34,646 nucleotides of DNA from positions 1-34,646 of the forward strand of contig NZ_DATCQT010000103.1 in the NCBI RefSeq assembly GCF_036569345.1, in the 5' to 3' direction. This document shows, in pieces, positions 15,587 to 24,275 of this stretch. The notes under the pieces were generated by a model that saw only the letters and a list, made by a program, of their open reading frames with translations, made no database searches and was not told the origin of the DNA. The DNA comes from Clostridium_AD sp036569345 (GTDB taxonomy: Bacteria; Bacillota; Clostridia; Clostridiales; Clostridiaceae). Numbering within the stretch: position 1 is the stretch's first letter; the number at the start of each line of letters is the position of its first letter. Both the position numbers and the translations under genes were made by a program.

Positions 15587-16008
15587 TTATTGTCCTTTTA
15601 ATATAACTTTTGAACATTTATTAACATATCCAATATCTTTAAGCTTATCCTGCACTTCATATTAATCTACCTTTAACTCCTGTGGAAAGTGCTTTATATC
15701 ATAAGATAACAACCATTCAAGAATTCTTATTTCACATACAGTCGGACAAAATTCTACATTAGGTAATATCAGCCCATTAAATCTATCTACACTAAATCCT
15801 GTTACATCACTTATTTCTTTATTATAGTTTCAGTACTTTTCCTATAATTTTTATTAACTCTTTCGATTGCTCGTATAAACAAATCTGATAAATCATAATT
15901 ACGCAGTATTGCTACTTTAGAAAAATGATTCCACTTATTAACTATAGCTTCGTTATTTTCTTTTACCGTTTTCCTATATTCAGCTAAAGCAGTATTTCCA
16001 AATAACAC
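15587..16008 (-). pseudogene. Decayed gene of unknown function
   Basis: The 5' part is a 65-codon frame from a GTG start (16006-16008) behind a good AAAAGGAG site, ending at 15811. It begins MLFGNTALAEYRKTVKENNE. A second frame continues almost at once, shifted, with VTGFSVDRFNGLILPNVEFC and ILEWLLSYDIKHFPQELKVD to a stop at 15662-15664. After that stop the same frame reads on as YEVQDKLKDIGYVNKCSKVI until 15587. The coding-like composition across all three pieces points to one protein broken by a frameshift and a nonsense change. I do not recognise the family. Alternatively the first 65 codons are a genuine small gene; its ribosome site is strong enough for it to be translated. Confidence 0.55.
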
Positions 16009-16119
16009 TATATCATCTCCTTTTAATTTAACTTACTTCATAGTTATTGATAAACGATATAAAATGCTTGAAGATTTTTTATATCAGTTTTTTTTCATTA
16101 TAAATTCTCCTTAAAATAC

Positions 16120-17706
16120 TTACTTTAAAATTTCACAACTAGACGTCATTATTATTAGAGCATCATTTATTTTAGATACTCTATCCTCATTAGTAAGTAC
16201 AAGCAGATAGTCCCCAGGGAAAATAACAGTTGCTCCTGTTGGAAGTATCTCATGATTTCCTCGATTAACTGCTACTAATAAACAATGAGATGGCCAAATG
16301 ACATCTTTAATCTGCTTTCCATCTAAGTCTGATCCCATACAAACTACAAACTCTAACATAGACTTGTTTTTCTTATTACCAAAGGATATTTTTTCTCCTT
16401 GATTATGTAAAAATTTTTCAAGTAATGATTCATAAATAGGCTTTGAGGCTAAAATATCAGCCACAATATATGCAACAATAGATACAACAGATAAAGAAAG
16501 CAATTGAGTAAAAGAACCTGTCATCTCAGTAAGTAGAATGATTCCAGTAATAGGGGCTCTAACTACAGCTGTAAAATATCCTGCCATTGCAAGTATTATA
16601 AAGTTGTTAATATACATACTATTTAAATGTGCAAAATGTACAAGTGAAATTCCATAAATATTCCCTATTAAGGCCCCAATAGCAAGAAGCGGAAGAAATA
16701 TACCTCCAGGTGCTCCTGATCCATAACTTACCATAGTGAATAAAAATTTTACAAAAATCAGGATAACTAAAATTATTAAAGATGGGTTATCTGTAAATAA
16801 TGATGTTATAAGTTCATGTCCTCCGCCTAAAGCTTGTGGTAACAAAAGTCCAAGTATAATTGAAATTAACAATGGTACAACTATTCTCATTTCTTTTGGG
16901 AGCCAGGTTTGCGAAGCATACAAATCTTGAGTTTTCAAAATGATTTTGTTAAATAAAACTCCTAAGACTCCAATAATAATCCCTAATATAATTATATATA
17001 AATAAAATTTTAGTGGCAATATAGATAGATTTTTGATAGTGAAAATCGGCTTTAGACCCAAAAAACTACTTGTAACGAAATCAGCTGATAATGCCGCAGA
17101 TAATGCTGAAAGTAAAATTAAAGGTGAGAAGTTTTTGTGAACCTCCTCTAATGCAAACATTGCTCCAGCTAAAGGCGCATTAAACGCGGCAGATAATCCT
17201 GCACTAGCTCCACTTGTCATGAGATATTTTTCTTCTATTTTTATTCTTTTAAACACCTTACTAAACCCTTGACCAACCGCAGCACCTAATTGAACCGAGG
17301 GGCCTTCTCTTCCTAAGGAAAGACCTGATCCTATTGTAAGCACTCCGCCAAAAAATTTACCAATTATGACTTTCCACCAGGTCATATCAAGTTTTCTAAG
17401 TAAAACTCCCTCTACCTGAGGGATTCCACTTCCACTAATCATGGGTTCATGTTTAACCATTAATCCTACAATATATCCTATAAGTACTAAAACGCCAATC
17501 CATGGTAGAAGAAGTACAGGGTTTATAGATATAGCTTTGTAAATATAAGTTACAAGGATTCCTGCTTTTTCAAGTGTATAACGATACAATACAATTAATA
17601 AACCTGTGATAATACCTACCCCAATTCCTTCAAACACGAGCTTTAATCTAAGGCTACGCCAGTTGAACAAAGAATTATAGGTATTGTGTTTGTTTTTAAC
17701 TTCCAT
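16120..17706 (-). CDS. ClC-family chloride transporter with TrkA-C domain
   Basis: 528 residues: a ClC membrane domain (about residues 20-440, some ten or more membrane helices) followed by a cytoplasmic TrkA-C/RCK-C-type domain (FVVCMGSDLDGKQIKDVIW and the later GDYLLVLTNEDRV). The anion-pathway motifs are present: GSGIP (92-96), GREGP (132-136) and GAPGGIFLPLL. The gating glutamate is E134. ALEEV further on retains a Glu at the place of the internal proton glutamate of E. coli ClC, so a Cl-/H+ exchanger is likelier than a pure channel. The C-terminal domain probably senses a ligand. The ATG sits behind GGCAGCGAAATGG, a weak ribosome site. Related proteins help in acid resistance or ion balance. 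It is transcribed alone. Confidence 0.92.
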   Translation of the reverse strand: MEVKNKHNTYNSLFNWRSLRLKLVFEGIGVGIITGLLIVLYRYTLEKAGILVTYIYKAISINPVLLLPWIGVLVLIGYIVGLMVKHEPMISGSGIPQVEGVLLRKLDMTWWKVIIGKFFGGVLTIGSGLSLGREGPSVQLGAAVGQGFSKVFKRIKIEEKYLMTSGASAGLSAAFNAPLAGAMFALEEVHKNFSPLILLSALSAALSADFVTSSFLGLKPIFTIKNLSILPLKFYLYIIILGIIIGVLGVLFNKIILKTQDLYASQTWLPKEMRIVVPLLISIILGLLLPQALGGGHELITSLFTDNPSLIILVILIFVKFLFTMVSYGSGAPGGIFLPLLAIGALIGNIYGISLVHFAHLNSMYINNFIILAMAGYFTAVVRAPITGIILLTEMTGSFTQLLSLSVVSIVAYIVADILASKPIYESLLEKFLHNQGEKISFGNKKNKSMLEFVVCMGSDLDGKQIKDVIWPSHCLLVAVNRGNHEILPTGATVIFPGDYLLVLTNEDRVSKINDALIIMTSSCEILK

Positions 17707-17819
17707 TTCGCTGCCTCCATTAAATACACTTTTTATTTATAATCTTTTTATTTTTTATAAAATATGTAATTTGATATTATGATATATATGTACGCATATG
17801 TTAGTATACTTGCAAAAAT

Positions 17820-17864
17820 AATTGCCACCCGAAAATAATTAAGGGTGGCAAATGGGTGGCAATT
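17820..17864 (-). terminator. Terminator after rlmD with a duplicated arm
   Basis: TTGCCACCC (17822-17830) can pair with GGGTGGCAA at 17843-17851 or, as part of an 11-bp stem from 17820, with a second copy GGGTGGCAATT at 17854-17864. On the minus strand both hairpins end just before TTATTTTTG, so either can terminate. The duplicated arm is unusual. Confidence 0.8.
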
Positions 17865-17901
17865 AAGCCTATTTTAATGATTATTCACTTGATAAACATA
17901 A

Positions 17902-19257
17902 TTATACCTTAACTATATCAACTATTGTCTCAATATGAGGTGTATGTGGGAACATATCCATTAATATTACCTTGTTCACCTTGTATCCTCTATTAATTAT
18001 TTCCCTCAAATCAAATACTAGACTTTTAGGGTTACAAGAAACATAAACTATGTGTTTCGCATCAAATTTTATAACATAATCTAGTGCTGTAGGGTGAACA
18101 CCTGCTCTAGGTGGATCTAGTATAATGCTATCTGGTTTATCCTTTACCTCTTTTATAACTTTTGCTATGTCACCTGCTATAAACTCGCAATTATCTAATC
18201 CGTTGATTTTTGCATTTTCATTAGCCGCTGCAACTGCTTCTTCTATTAATTCAATTCCCAATACTTTTTTTGCTTTAGCTGCAACAATTTGTCCTATAGT
18301 TCCCGTTCCACAATATAAATCGAAAACTACTTTCGATTTTGAATCACCTAAAAAATCTCTGACTAAACTATAAAGCTTTTCTGCTCCTTTTGTATTAGTT
18401 TGGAAAAATGCAAAAGGATTAATTTTAAACTTAAGATCTAATATATTTTCAATAATATAATCTTTTCCGTATAGTATTTCAGTTTTATCAGCTTGAACCG
18501 TATCTGATAATGAGTCATTAAATGTATGTATTATTCCGGTAATAGTTCCTTCACATTTTAATTCTTTAAGTTTAGTGGTTATTTCACTAAAATCTAAATC
18601 TACTTGAGTTGTAGTTACAATATTCACTAATATTTCACCAGTATTTTTAGCTTTTCTAATAACTAAGTTTCTTAAATATCCCGCATGCTCCATTACCTTA
18701 TAATGTGGTAATTTTAGCTCGCTAAAATATTCTAATGATACTTTCAGGATTTCTCTAAAATCTACATCTACGATTCTACAATCATCAACAGTAACTATAC
18801 TAAAACTTCTTCCTTTTGTATGCATGCCTAAAGTTAGTTCTCCGTCTTTTCGGAAATCACCAAAGGTAAATTCCATCTTATTTCTATATTCAAATACCTC
18901 AGGACTTTTTTCTATTCCCAAAAATTCGAAATCTTTTATTTCCGCTTGTTCAAACAATTTTAACACCTGTTGTTTTTTAAATTCTAATTGTTTTTCATAA
19001 GAAAGAAATTGATGGCTACATCCTCCACAAAATTCCGTGATTTTGCATTGAGGCTCAATTTTATAGTCAACATCCTCAATGATATTTACAAGCTTAGCTT
19101 CTACATATCCTTGTTTCTTTTTTGCTACTCTACCAATTATCTTTTGACCAGGCAATGTATTTTTAATCAAAACTTTTTCACCTTCGTGAAAAGCAATACC
19201 TTGTGATGGAAATTCTAACTCTTCTATATAAAATTCATATTCTTTTCTTTTTTGCAT
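17902..19257 (-). CDS. rlmD: 23S rRNA (uracil-C5)-methyltransferase, RlmD family
   Basis: 451 residues, the usual size of TrmA/RlmD-type class I SAM methyltransferases. An N-terminal TRAM (RNA-binding) domain is followed by a four-cysteine Fe-S motif C71-x5-C77-x2-C80 and C160. The catalytic domain shows FDLYCGTGTIGQ for SAM binding, LDPPRAG and the nucleophile C408 in VYVSCNPKS. It methylates C5 of one or two uridines in 23S rRNA. Firmicute members may modify both U747 and U1939 (RlmCD), so the exact target is open. It starts 17 bases after the membrane-protein gene, probably as one transcript, and ends at a strong terminator. Confidence 0.92.
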   Translation of the reverse strand: MQKRKEYEFYIEELEFPSQGIAFHEGEKVLIKNTLPGQKIIGRVAKKKQGYVEAKLVNIIEDVDYKIEPQCKITEFCGGCSHQFLSYEKQLEFKKQQVLKLFEQAEIKDFEFLGIEKSPEVFEYRNKMEFTFGDFRKDGELTLGMHTKGRSFSIVTVDDCRIVDVDFREILKVSLEYFSELKLPHYKVMEHAGYLRNLVIRKAKNTGEILVNIVTTTQVDLDFSEITTKLKELKCEGTITGIIHTFNDSLSDTVQADKTEILYGKDYIIENILDLKFKINPFAFFQTNTKGAEKLYSLVRDFLGDSKSKVVFDLYCGTGTIGQIVAAKAKKVLGIELIEEAVAAANENAKINGLDNCEFIAGDIAKVIKEVKDKPDSIILDPPRAGVHPTALDYVIKFDAKHIVYVSCNPKSLVFDLREIINRGYKVNKVILMDMFPHTPHIETIVDIVKV

Positions 19258-19274
19258 ATTGCTTTCTCAAACTC

Positions 19275-19670
19275 CTATCTTTTTATAATAATTAGTCCAG
19301 CTACTTTTTTTCCAAAGGTTGAAGACGTTTTTCCACTTTCCATAATACTCATGTATAATACCATAACAACCATAAAGATTATAAATGACATTTGGAACTT
19401 TTGAGTTATAGCATATCCTGTTAATTTTAGCAAAGCATCTGCCACAAATACTATTATTGTTGATACAACACCTATAATTATTACATCTATAAGACTAGCT
19501 TTTAAAGTATCTAAAAAATTTGGTTTTAAAGTCTTATTTTCATATGTAAGTCCCTTTTTATTGGCATCCGCTTTAATTATTCCCTCATTTTTAGCTTCAG
19601 ATTTATTGTCTGTATTATTTAACTCTTCAATAATCTCTTCGTTTTTCTTTACTTCATTTTGTTCTAACAT
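19275..19670 (-). CDS. RDD-like small membrane protein
   Basis: 131 residues from the ATG at 19668-19670, chosen because AAGGGGA lies directly upstream; a longer frame to 19712 has no ribosome site. The first 55 residues are charged and low-complexity, rich in Glu, Lys and Asn. Then come two hydrophobic segments (LIDVIIIGVVSTIIVFVADAL and FIIFMVVMVLYMSI). The ending TFGKKVAGLIIIKR, with LKASLID before the first segment, matches the pattern of RDD-family membrane proteins, though the defining Arg-Asp-Asp residues are only partly visible. Function unknown. It probably forms a two-gene operon with rlmD. Confidence 0.7.
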   Translation of the reverse strand: MLEQNEVKKNEEIIEELNNTDNKSEAKNEGIIKADANKKGLTYENKTLKPNFLDTLKASLIDVIIIGVVSTIIVFVADALLKLTGYAITQKFQMSFIIFMVVMVLYMSIMESGKTSSTFGKKVAGLIIIKR

Positions 19671-19887
19671 TTTCAAATCCCCTTCATATTGTATTATTAC
19701 TTTTAATAACATTTATTTTATTAACTCCGCTAATAGAGAAATGCTCCATTTTTTTTACTCCCACCTATATATAATACGTATTTATGACATATAAATCAAT
19801 AGGTTATTGAGTAAATCCCAAAAATAGCCTATTTATTTACAAAGTTTTTTTATTTTGAATTAGTTTTATCTATATCATTATAATTCT

Positions 19888-19915
19888 TTGATTTATAATG
19901 ATAATCCCTTATAAT
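19888..19915 (+). promoter_or_regulatory. Putative sigma-A promoter of the TauE/SafE gene
   Basis: TTGATT (19888-19893) and TATAAT (19910-19915) are separated by 16 bases, near the 17-base optimum. The spacer contains TATAATGATAATCCCTTAT, about 13 of 19 matches to a Fur-box consensus, but I do not regard that as proof of iron control. Confidence 0.55.
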
Positions 19916-19973
19916 AAAAGTGCAGCTCTAGTTTCACTTTAAAATTTGTTGAAAATAGGTAGGTGTTATTTAT

Positions 19974-20726
19974 ATGATTACTAAGATTGCTTTATTATGT
20001 CTGGCTGGTTTTCTAGCATCTTTTGTAGATTCCATAGCTGGAGGAGGTGGTTTAATAAGTGTGCCTGCTTTTATGCTTGCAGGACTACCTGCTCACATGG
20101 TACTTGGAACTAATAAATTTAGTGCCACCGCTGGTTCTTTTACTAGTTCTCTACAATTTATAAAATCAGGAAAAGCTAATTTTAAGCTTTTAAAATATCT
20201 TATTCCCTTTACATTTTTAGGTTCAATGCTAGGTGTAAGAGCAGTACTAAATATAGACCAAAAATTTCTAAATGTCTTAGTACTAATTCTTATCATGTTT
20301 ATTGGAATTTATACTCTTTTTTCAAAATCTTTGGGACTAGAAGATAAGTTTAAAGGACTTACTAAAATAAATATAATTTATGGCGTTTTTCTTGCTCTTT
20401 TTCTAGGGTTCTATGATGGCTTTTTCGGTCCTGGAACTGGTTCGTTCTTAGTTTTTGGATTTATAAGTATCTTCGGGTTCAACTTTGTATCTTCCTCTGC
20501 TAATGCTCGAATTTTAAACTTTGTAAGCAATATTACAGCTCTTATTTTATTTGCTATAAGTGGCAAAATAAATTATATGTTAGGATTACCAGTTGCAGTA
20601 TCTATGATTATAGGGGCTAAAATAGGCACATCAGTTGCTTTAAGCAAGGGTTCAAGACTTATAAAACCTATATTTGTAACAATGTCTTTAGCTGTTGCTA
20701 TAAAAATGCTTACAGGACTTTTCTAA
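19974..20726 (+). CDS. TauE/SafE (TSUP) family sulfite/organic anion permease
   Basis: 250 residues, almost all hydrophobic, with seven to eight predicted membrane helices. The N-terminal FLASFVDSIAGGGGLISVPA with GTNKF downstream is diagnostic of the TSUP family, as is the repeat-like GFYDGFFGPGTGSFLVF in the second half. Members export or import small sulfur-containing anions such as sulfite, sulfoacetate or taurine, but substrates vary and none can be assigned here. The ATG follows AGGTAGGTG. Divergent from the rlmD pair, with its own promoter and terminator. Confidence 0.92.
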   Translation: MITKIALLCLAGFLASFVDSIAGGGGLISVPAFMLAGLPAHMVLGTNKFSATAGSFTSSLQFIKSGKANFKLLKYLIPFTFLGSMLGVRAVLNIDQKFLNVLVLILIMFIGIYTLFSKSLGLEDKFKGLTKINIIYGVFLALFLGFYDGFFGPGTGSFLVFGFISIFGFNFVSSSANARILNFVSNITALILFAISGKINYMLGLPVAVSMIIGAKIGTSVALSKGSRLIKPIFVTMSLAVAIKMLTGLF

Positions 20727-20742
20727 ATGTTCCTTACATAAG

Positions 20743-20772
20743 AAAGCAGATGATTTATGTTTCATCTGCTTT
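20743..20772. terminator. Bidirectional terminator between TauE/SafE gene and purD
   Basis: AAAGCAGATGA (20743-20753) pairs perfectly with TCATCTGCTTT (20762-20772), followed by TTTTAT on the plus strand. It lies between two converging genes, and on the minus strand an A-to-T rich tail allows use by purD as well. Confidence 0.8.
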
Positions 20773-20778
20773 TTTATG

Positions 20779-22029
20779 TTATATTAATTTTCCGATATCT
20801 TTCCTATAATACATTCCGTCAAACTGAATTTTTTTCATATCTTCATAAGCTATTTCTCTTGCTTTTTCTAATGTTTCACCAAAACCTGTTATTCCTAAAA
20901 CCCTTCCACCATTTGTTCTCATAATATCATCATTCACTGTTGCACCTGCTATAAATAACTTACCTTTTAATTTATTTAGTTCATGTATTTCAATTCCTGT
21001 ATCATAGCTACCAGGGTAACCCTTTGATGCAGCAATTAAGCAACAAGAATGCCCGGCCTTCCATTCTAAGTTAAAATTTTCAAGTTCCCCATCCAATGCA
21101 CTAATAACAAGCTCTGTAAAATCACTTTTCATAAGTGGAAGAACAGCTTGGGTCTCTGGATCTCCGAATCTTACATTATATTCAAGTGAATATACACCTT
21201 TTTTAGTTATCATTATCCCAAAAAATATTATCCCCGTATAATCCATTTTTTCTTCTTGAATTCCCTTAAGTGTAGGTAATAATATATTTTTATAAAATTC
21301 ATCTAATACCTCTTTATTACAGTATGGATTTGGTGCTATAGCTCCCATACCTCCCGTATTAGGCCCTTTATCAGCGTCAAATATCTGTTTATGATCTTTT
21401 GAAGATACAAAAGGAATTATAATTTTCCCATCTGTTATAGATAATATAGATGCCTCTACACCTTCCAAAAATTCTTCAATTATAATTTTCTTACCGCTAC
21501 CTTTAAATATATCTAATACCATAAAATCATTTATGCTTTTTTTAGCCGTTGCAAACTCATTACAGATAATTACTCCTTTACCTGCTGCCAAGCCGTCTGC
21601 TTTTATTACTATAGGATATTCGCAATTTTTTAAATACTCTAACGCTTGATTTTCATTTTCAAAAACTTCATATGCTGCGGTTTTTATACCGTATTTCTTC
21701 ATAAATTCTTTAGAATAAGATTTACTTCCCTCAAGTTTTGCTGCTTTTGCGCTTGGTCCCAATATTTTTAGTCCTTTTTCTTTAAACTTATCTACAATTC
21801 CTTTTACAAGCCATTCCTCTGATCCAACTATTGTGAAATCTATTTTGTTTTTCAACGCAAATGTTAAAAGTTCATCCATTTCACTTATATTAACATTCTC
21901 ACATTTTTTTTCCCTACTTGTACCCCCATTGCCAGGAGCACAATATACAGTCGAGACTGTAGAATTCTCTGCAACTTTTGACACTAAAGCGTGTTCGCGC
22001 CCACCAGATCCGATAATTAACACTTTCAT
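20779..22029 (-). CDS. purD: Phosphoribosylamine-glycine ligase
   Basis: 416 residues, normal length. PurD joins phosphoribosylamine and glycine with ATP to give GAR, step two of purine synthesis. The N-terminus VLIIGSGGREHALVSK is the family hallmark. The ATP-grasp core shows KADGLAAGKGVII, IEEFLEGVEASI, GPNTGGMGA and NVRFGDPETQ. The ATG is preceded by AAGGAG. It is the last gene of the pur operon but is separated from purH by a 120-base gap with a hairpin and tandem repeats, so its expression may be reduced relative to the genes upstream. Confidence 0.96.
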   Translation of the reverse strand: MKVLIIGSGGREHALVSKVAENSTVSTVYCAPGNGGTSREKKCENVNISEMDELLTFALKNKIDFTIVGSEEWLVKGIVDKFKEKGLKILGPSAKAAKLEGSKSYSKEFMKKYGIKTAAYEVFENENQALEYLKNCEYPIVIKADGLAAGKGVIICNEFATAKKSINDFMVLDIFKGSGKKIIIEEFLEGVEASILSITDGKIIIPFVSSKDHKQIFDADKGPNTGGMGAIAPNPYCNKEVLDEFYKNILLPTLKGIQEEKMDYTGIIFFGIMITKKGVYSLEYNVRFGDPETQAVLPLMKSDFTELVISALDGELENFNLEWKAGHSCCLIAASKGYPGSYDTGIEIHELNKLKGKLFIAGATVNDDIMRTNGGRVLGITGFGETLEKAREIAYEDMKKIQFDGMYYRKDIGKLI

Positions 22030-22062
22030 AAATCCATCTCCTTTATCTATATAAATTAAAAT

Positions 22063-22089
22063 TGATGGAATAACTAGGTTATTCCATCA
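22063..22089 (-). terminator. Hairpin between purH and purD (possible attenuator)
   Basis: A perfect 12-bp stem, TGATGGAATAAC (22063-22074) / GTTATTCCATCA (22078-22089), with a TAG loop. On the minus strand it is followed by ATTTTAATTT, so partial termination before purD is plausible. Confidence 0.6.
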
Positions 22090-22100
22090 TGAATTCAGGT

Positions 22101-22154
22101 ACTAAAGTAGCTTTATCTACTAAAGTAGCTTTATCTACTAAAGTAACTTCTAAT
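22101..22154. repeat. 18-base tandem repeat, three units
   Basis: Units at 22101-22118, 22119-22136 and 22137-22154. The first two are identical (ACTAAAGTAGCTTTATCT); the third is diverged and covers the stop codon of purH. It looks like slipped-strand duplication in the purH-purD gap. Confidence 0.85.
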
Positions 22155-23652
22155 GTTTAAAATGTCTAACGCCCGTAAACACCATAGAAATTCCATTTTT
22201 ATCGCACATATCTATTGATTGTACATCTTTAATAGAACCGCCCGGTTGAATAATAGATTTTACGTTATATTTCGCAGCTAGTTCTACAACATCTCCAAAT
22301 GGGAAAAATGCATCTGATGCCATTACCCCACCCTCTTCTGATCTTTCTAATGCTTGCTGTGCTGCCCATATTCTATTTACCTGACCTGCACCAATGCCTC
22401 TAGTTACTCCATCTTTAACAATTACAATAGCATTTGATTTAACATATTTAACCACTGTCATTGCAAACATTAAATCCTTCATTTCGTTATCTGTTGGGCT
22501 CTTTTTTGTAACTACTTTAATATCGTCTATTAATTTATCATCTGAACTTTGTACTAGTATTCCGCCGTCAACATTAACAATATTAGTTTTTCCTTCAGCT
22601 TTGCTTAAACACTGTATAAGTCTTAAATTCTTTTTACCTTTTAAAACTAGTAATGCATCATCATCAAAATCTGGTGCAATAACTACCTCTAAAAATATCT
22701 TTACAAGTTCCTCTGCAGTTTCTTTGTCTACTTTTTTATTAAAAGCAACAATTCCGCCAAATATAGACATAGGATCACACTCATATGCCTTTTTATATGT
22801 ATCAAGTACGCTACTTCCTATAGCTACTCCACATGGTGTATTGTGTTTTAACGCACAACAGGCAATTTCATCGAATTCACAAACAACCTTCCATGCAATG
22901 TCCATATCCTTTATATTGTTATAAGATAATTCCTTGCCATGTAACTGCAAAGTATTTTTCATTGCTCCATTTCCTGCTGCCGATACGTAATAGGCTGCAC
23001 TTTGATGCGGATTTTCACCATATCTTAAATCCATTTGTTTTTTATATGAAACAGAAAGATACTGCGAATATGTATCCTCACCTAGTAAGAAATTGCTAAT
23101 AGCTGCATCATACGCAGATATTAAATTAAACACTTTACCTGCTAGATATTTTCTTGTTTCAAATTCCACTTCTTCTTTTGCATCCATTTTTTTTATAATA
23201 TTCTCATAATCTGCTACGTCACTAAGTACAATAACATCTTTGAAGTTTTTAGCTGCTGCTCTAAGCATTGTTGGACCACCGATATCAATAAATTCAACTT
23301 TTTCCTCAAAGCTTATGTCTTCTGTTACTTTATCAAAGAAAGGATAAAGATTTACTACTACCATATCAATAGGATTTATTCCTTTAGCTTTGATAGTTGC
23401 CATATGCTCCTTATTATCTCTTATTGCCAAGATTCCACTATGGATAACTGGATGTAATGTTTTAACTCGTCCATCTAGTATCTCTTCAAACCCAGTAATA
23501 TCAGAAATTTCCGAAACTTTTATGCCATTTTCTTTTAAATACTTAAAAGTTCCACCTGTTGATATAATTTCTACCCCATTATTCTGAAGGGATGTTGCAA
23601 GGCCTAAAATATTTTCTTTATTAAACACACTGATAAGTGCTGTTTTAATCAT
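22150..23652 (-). CDS. purH: Bifunctional AICAR formyltransferase/IMP cyclohydrolase
   Basis: 500 residues, near the usual 510. PurH catalyses the last two steps to IMP. The N-terminal IMP cyclohydrolase (MGS-like) domain begins TALISVFNKENIL, with ISTGGTFKYL, GRVKTLHPVIHSGIL and GGPTMLRAAAKN. The AICAR formyltransferase domain contains LRYGENPHQSAA, CCALKHNTPCGVA and GGIVAFN; the Lys-His of ALKHNTPCG matches the catalytic pair. It overlaps purN by one base (TAATG), so the two are translationally coupled. Confidence 0.96.
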   Translation of the reverse strand: MIKTALISVFNKENILGLATSLQNNGVEIISTGGTFKYLKENGIKVSEISDITGFEEILDGRVKTLHPVIHSGILAIRDNKEHMATIKAKGINPIDMVVVNLYPFFDKVTEDISFEEKVEFIDIGGPTMLRAAAKNFKDVIVLSDVADYENIIKKMDAKEEVEFETRKYLAGKVFNLISAYDAAISNFLLGEDTYSQYLSVSYKKQMDLRYGENPHQSAAYYVSAAGNGAMKNTLQLHGKELSYNNIKDMDIAWKVVCEFDEIACCALKHNTPCGVAIGSSVLDTYKKAYECDPMSIFGGIVAFNKKVDKETAEELVKIFLEVVIAPDFDDDALLVLKGKKNLRLIQCLSKAEGKTNIVNVDGGILVQSSDDKLIDDIKVVTKKSPTDNEMKDLMFAMTVVKYVKSNAIVIVKDGVTRGIGAGQVNRIWAAQQALERSEEGGVMASDAFFPFGDVVELAAKYNVKSIIQPGGSIKDVQSIDMCDKNGISMVFTGVRHFKH

Positions 23653-24275
23653 TATTTCTCCACCTTTCCAATAGTTAATACTTTTCTTCCAACAATTTTT
23701 ATTTTTTTTTCACTTATTAATTTAATAGCTTCTGATAATGCTATATGTTCCTGGGCAAGTATCCTTAGTTGCAAATCTTTAGGCGAATCATCGCTATAAA
23801 CTTCTACAACCTTTTGAATTATAATAGGACCTGCATCTGTTTCTTCATCTACAATGTGAACGGTACACCCAGAAACTTTAACACCGTACTCTATAGCTTT
23901 TTCATGAACCTTAATACCATACATTCCGCCACCACAAAAGGATGGTATTAGGGATGGATGAATATTAATAATTTTATTTTTAAATTGGTTAAGAAGTTCT
24001 CCTTGAAGTATTGATAAAAATCCAGCAAGCACTATTAAATCAACTTTTCCTTCAAGAATCCTCAATATTTCACTTGAAATCTCAGTGCCATATTGTTTTC
24101 TATCCAACACATATGTTTCTATATTTTTAGATTTCGCTCTATCTATGCCATAAACATCTTTTTTATCACTAATTACGGCTTTTATAGAGCATTTTAAGTA
24201 TCCACTTTCTATATTATCTATTATAGCTTGAAGATTGCTTCCGCTTCCTGATATCAGTACGGCTATTTTAAGCAA
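23652..24275 (-). CDS. purN: Phosphoribosylglycinamide formyltransferase
   Basis: 207 residues, typical length. PurN formylates GAR with 10-formyl-THF, step three. The N-terminus LKIAVLISGSGSNLQAIID is the family signature. The catalytic triad is N104 and H106 (IINIHPSLI) and D147 (ETDAGP). The start must be TTG at 24273-24275, because the same frame has a stop shortly upstream and the family N-terminus begins there; a GGGGG run 9 bases before it, inside purM, may be the ribosome site. It overlaps the end of purM by 13 bases. Confidence 0.95.
   Translation of the reverse strand: MLKIAVLISGSGSNLQAIIDNIESGYLKCSIKAVISDKKDVYGIDRAKSKNIETYVLDRKQYGTEISSEILRILEGKVDLIVLAGFLSILQGELLNQFKNKIINIHPSLIPSFCGGGMYGIKVHEKAIEYGVKVSGCTVHIVDEETDAGPIIIQKVVEVYSDDSPKDLQLRILAQEHIALSEAIKLISEKKIKIVGRKVLTIGKVEK

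Noticed and set aside
17843..17864. GGGTGGCAA as part of a T-box riboswitch
   Set aside because: The T-box core GGGTGGNACCGCG is absent, and no gene starts in the right direction downstream; the sequence is part of a terminator.
19671..19712. Longer N-terminus for the RDD-like protein
   Set aside because: The ATG at 19670 has a good AAGGGGA site, which lies inside the longer version.
19894..19912. Fur box in the TauE/SafE promoter spacer
   Set aside because: Only about 13 of 19 positions match, and AT-rich sequence gives such matches by chance; no iron-related gene is next to it.
22101..22154. Short regular repeats as a CRISPR array
   Set aside because: The units are directly adjacent with no spacers, only 18 bases long and lie next to no cas gene.
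22394..22924. Plus-strand ORF of 176 codons inside purH
   Set aside because: It is the reverse of a well-conserved purH region; composition is typical of an antisense shadow of an AT-rich gene.
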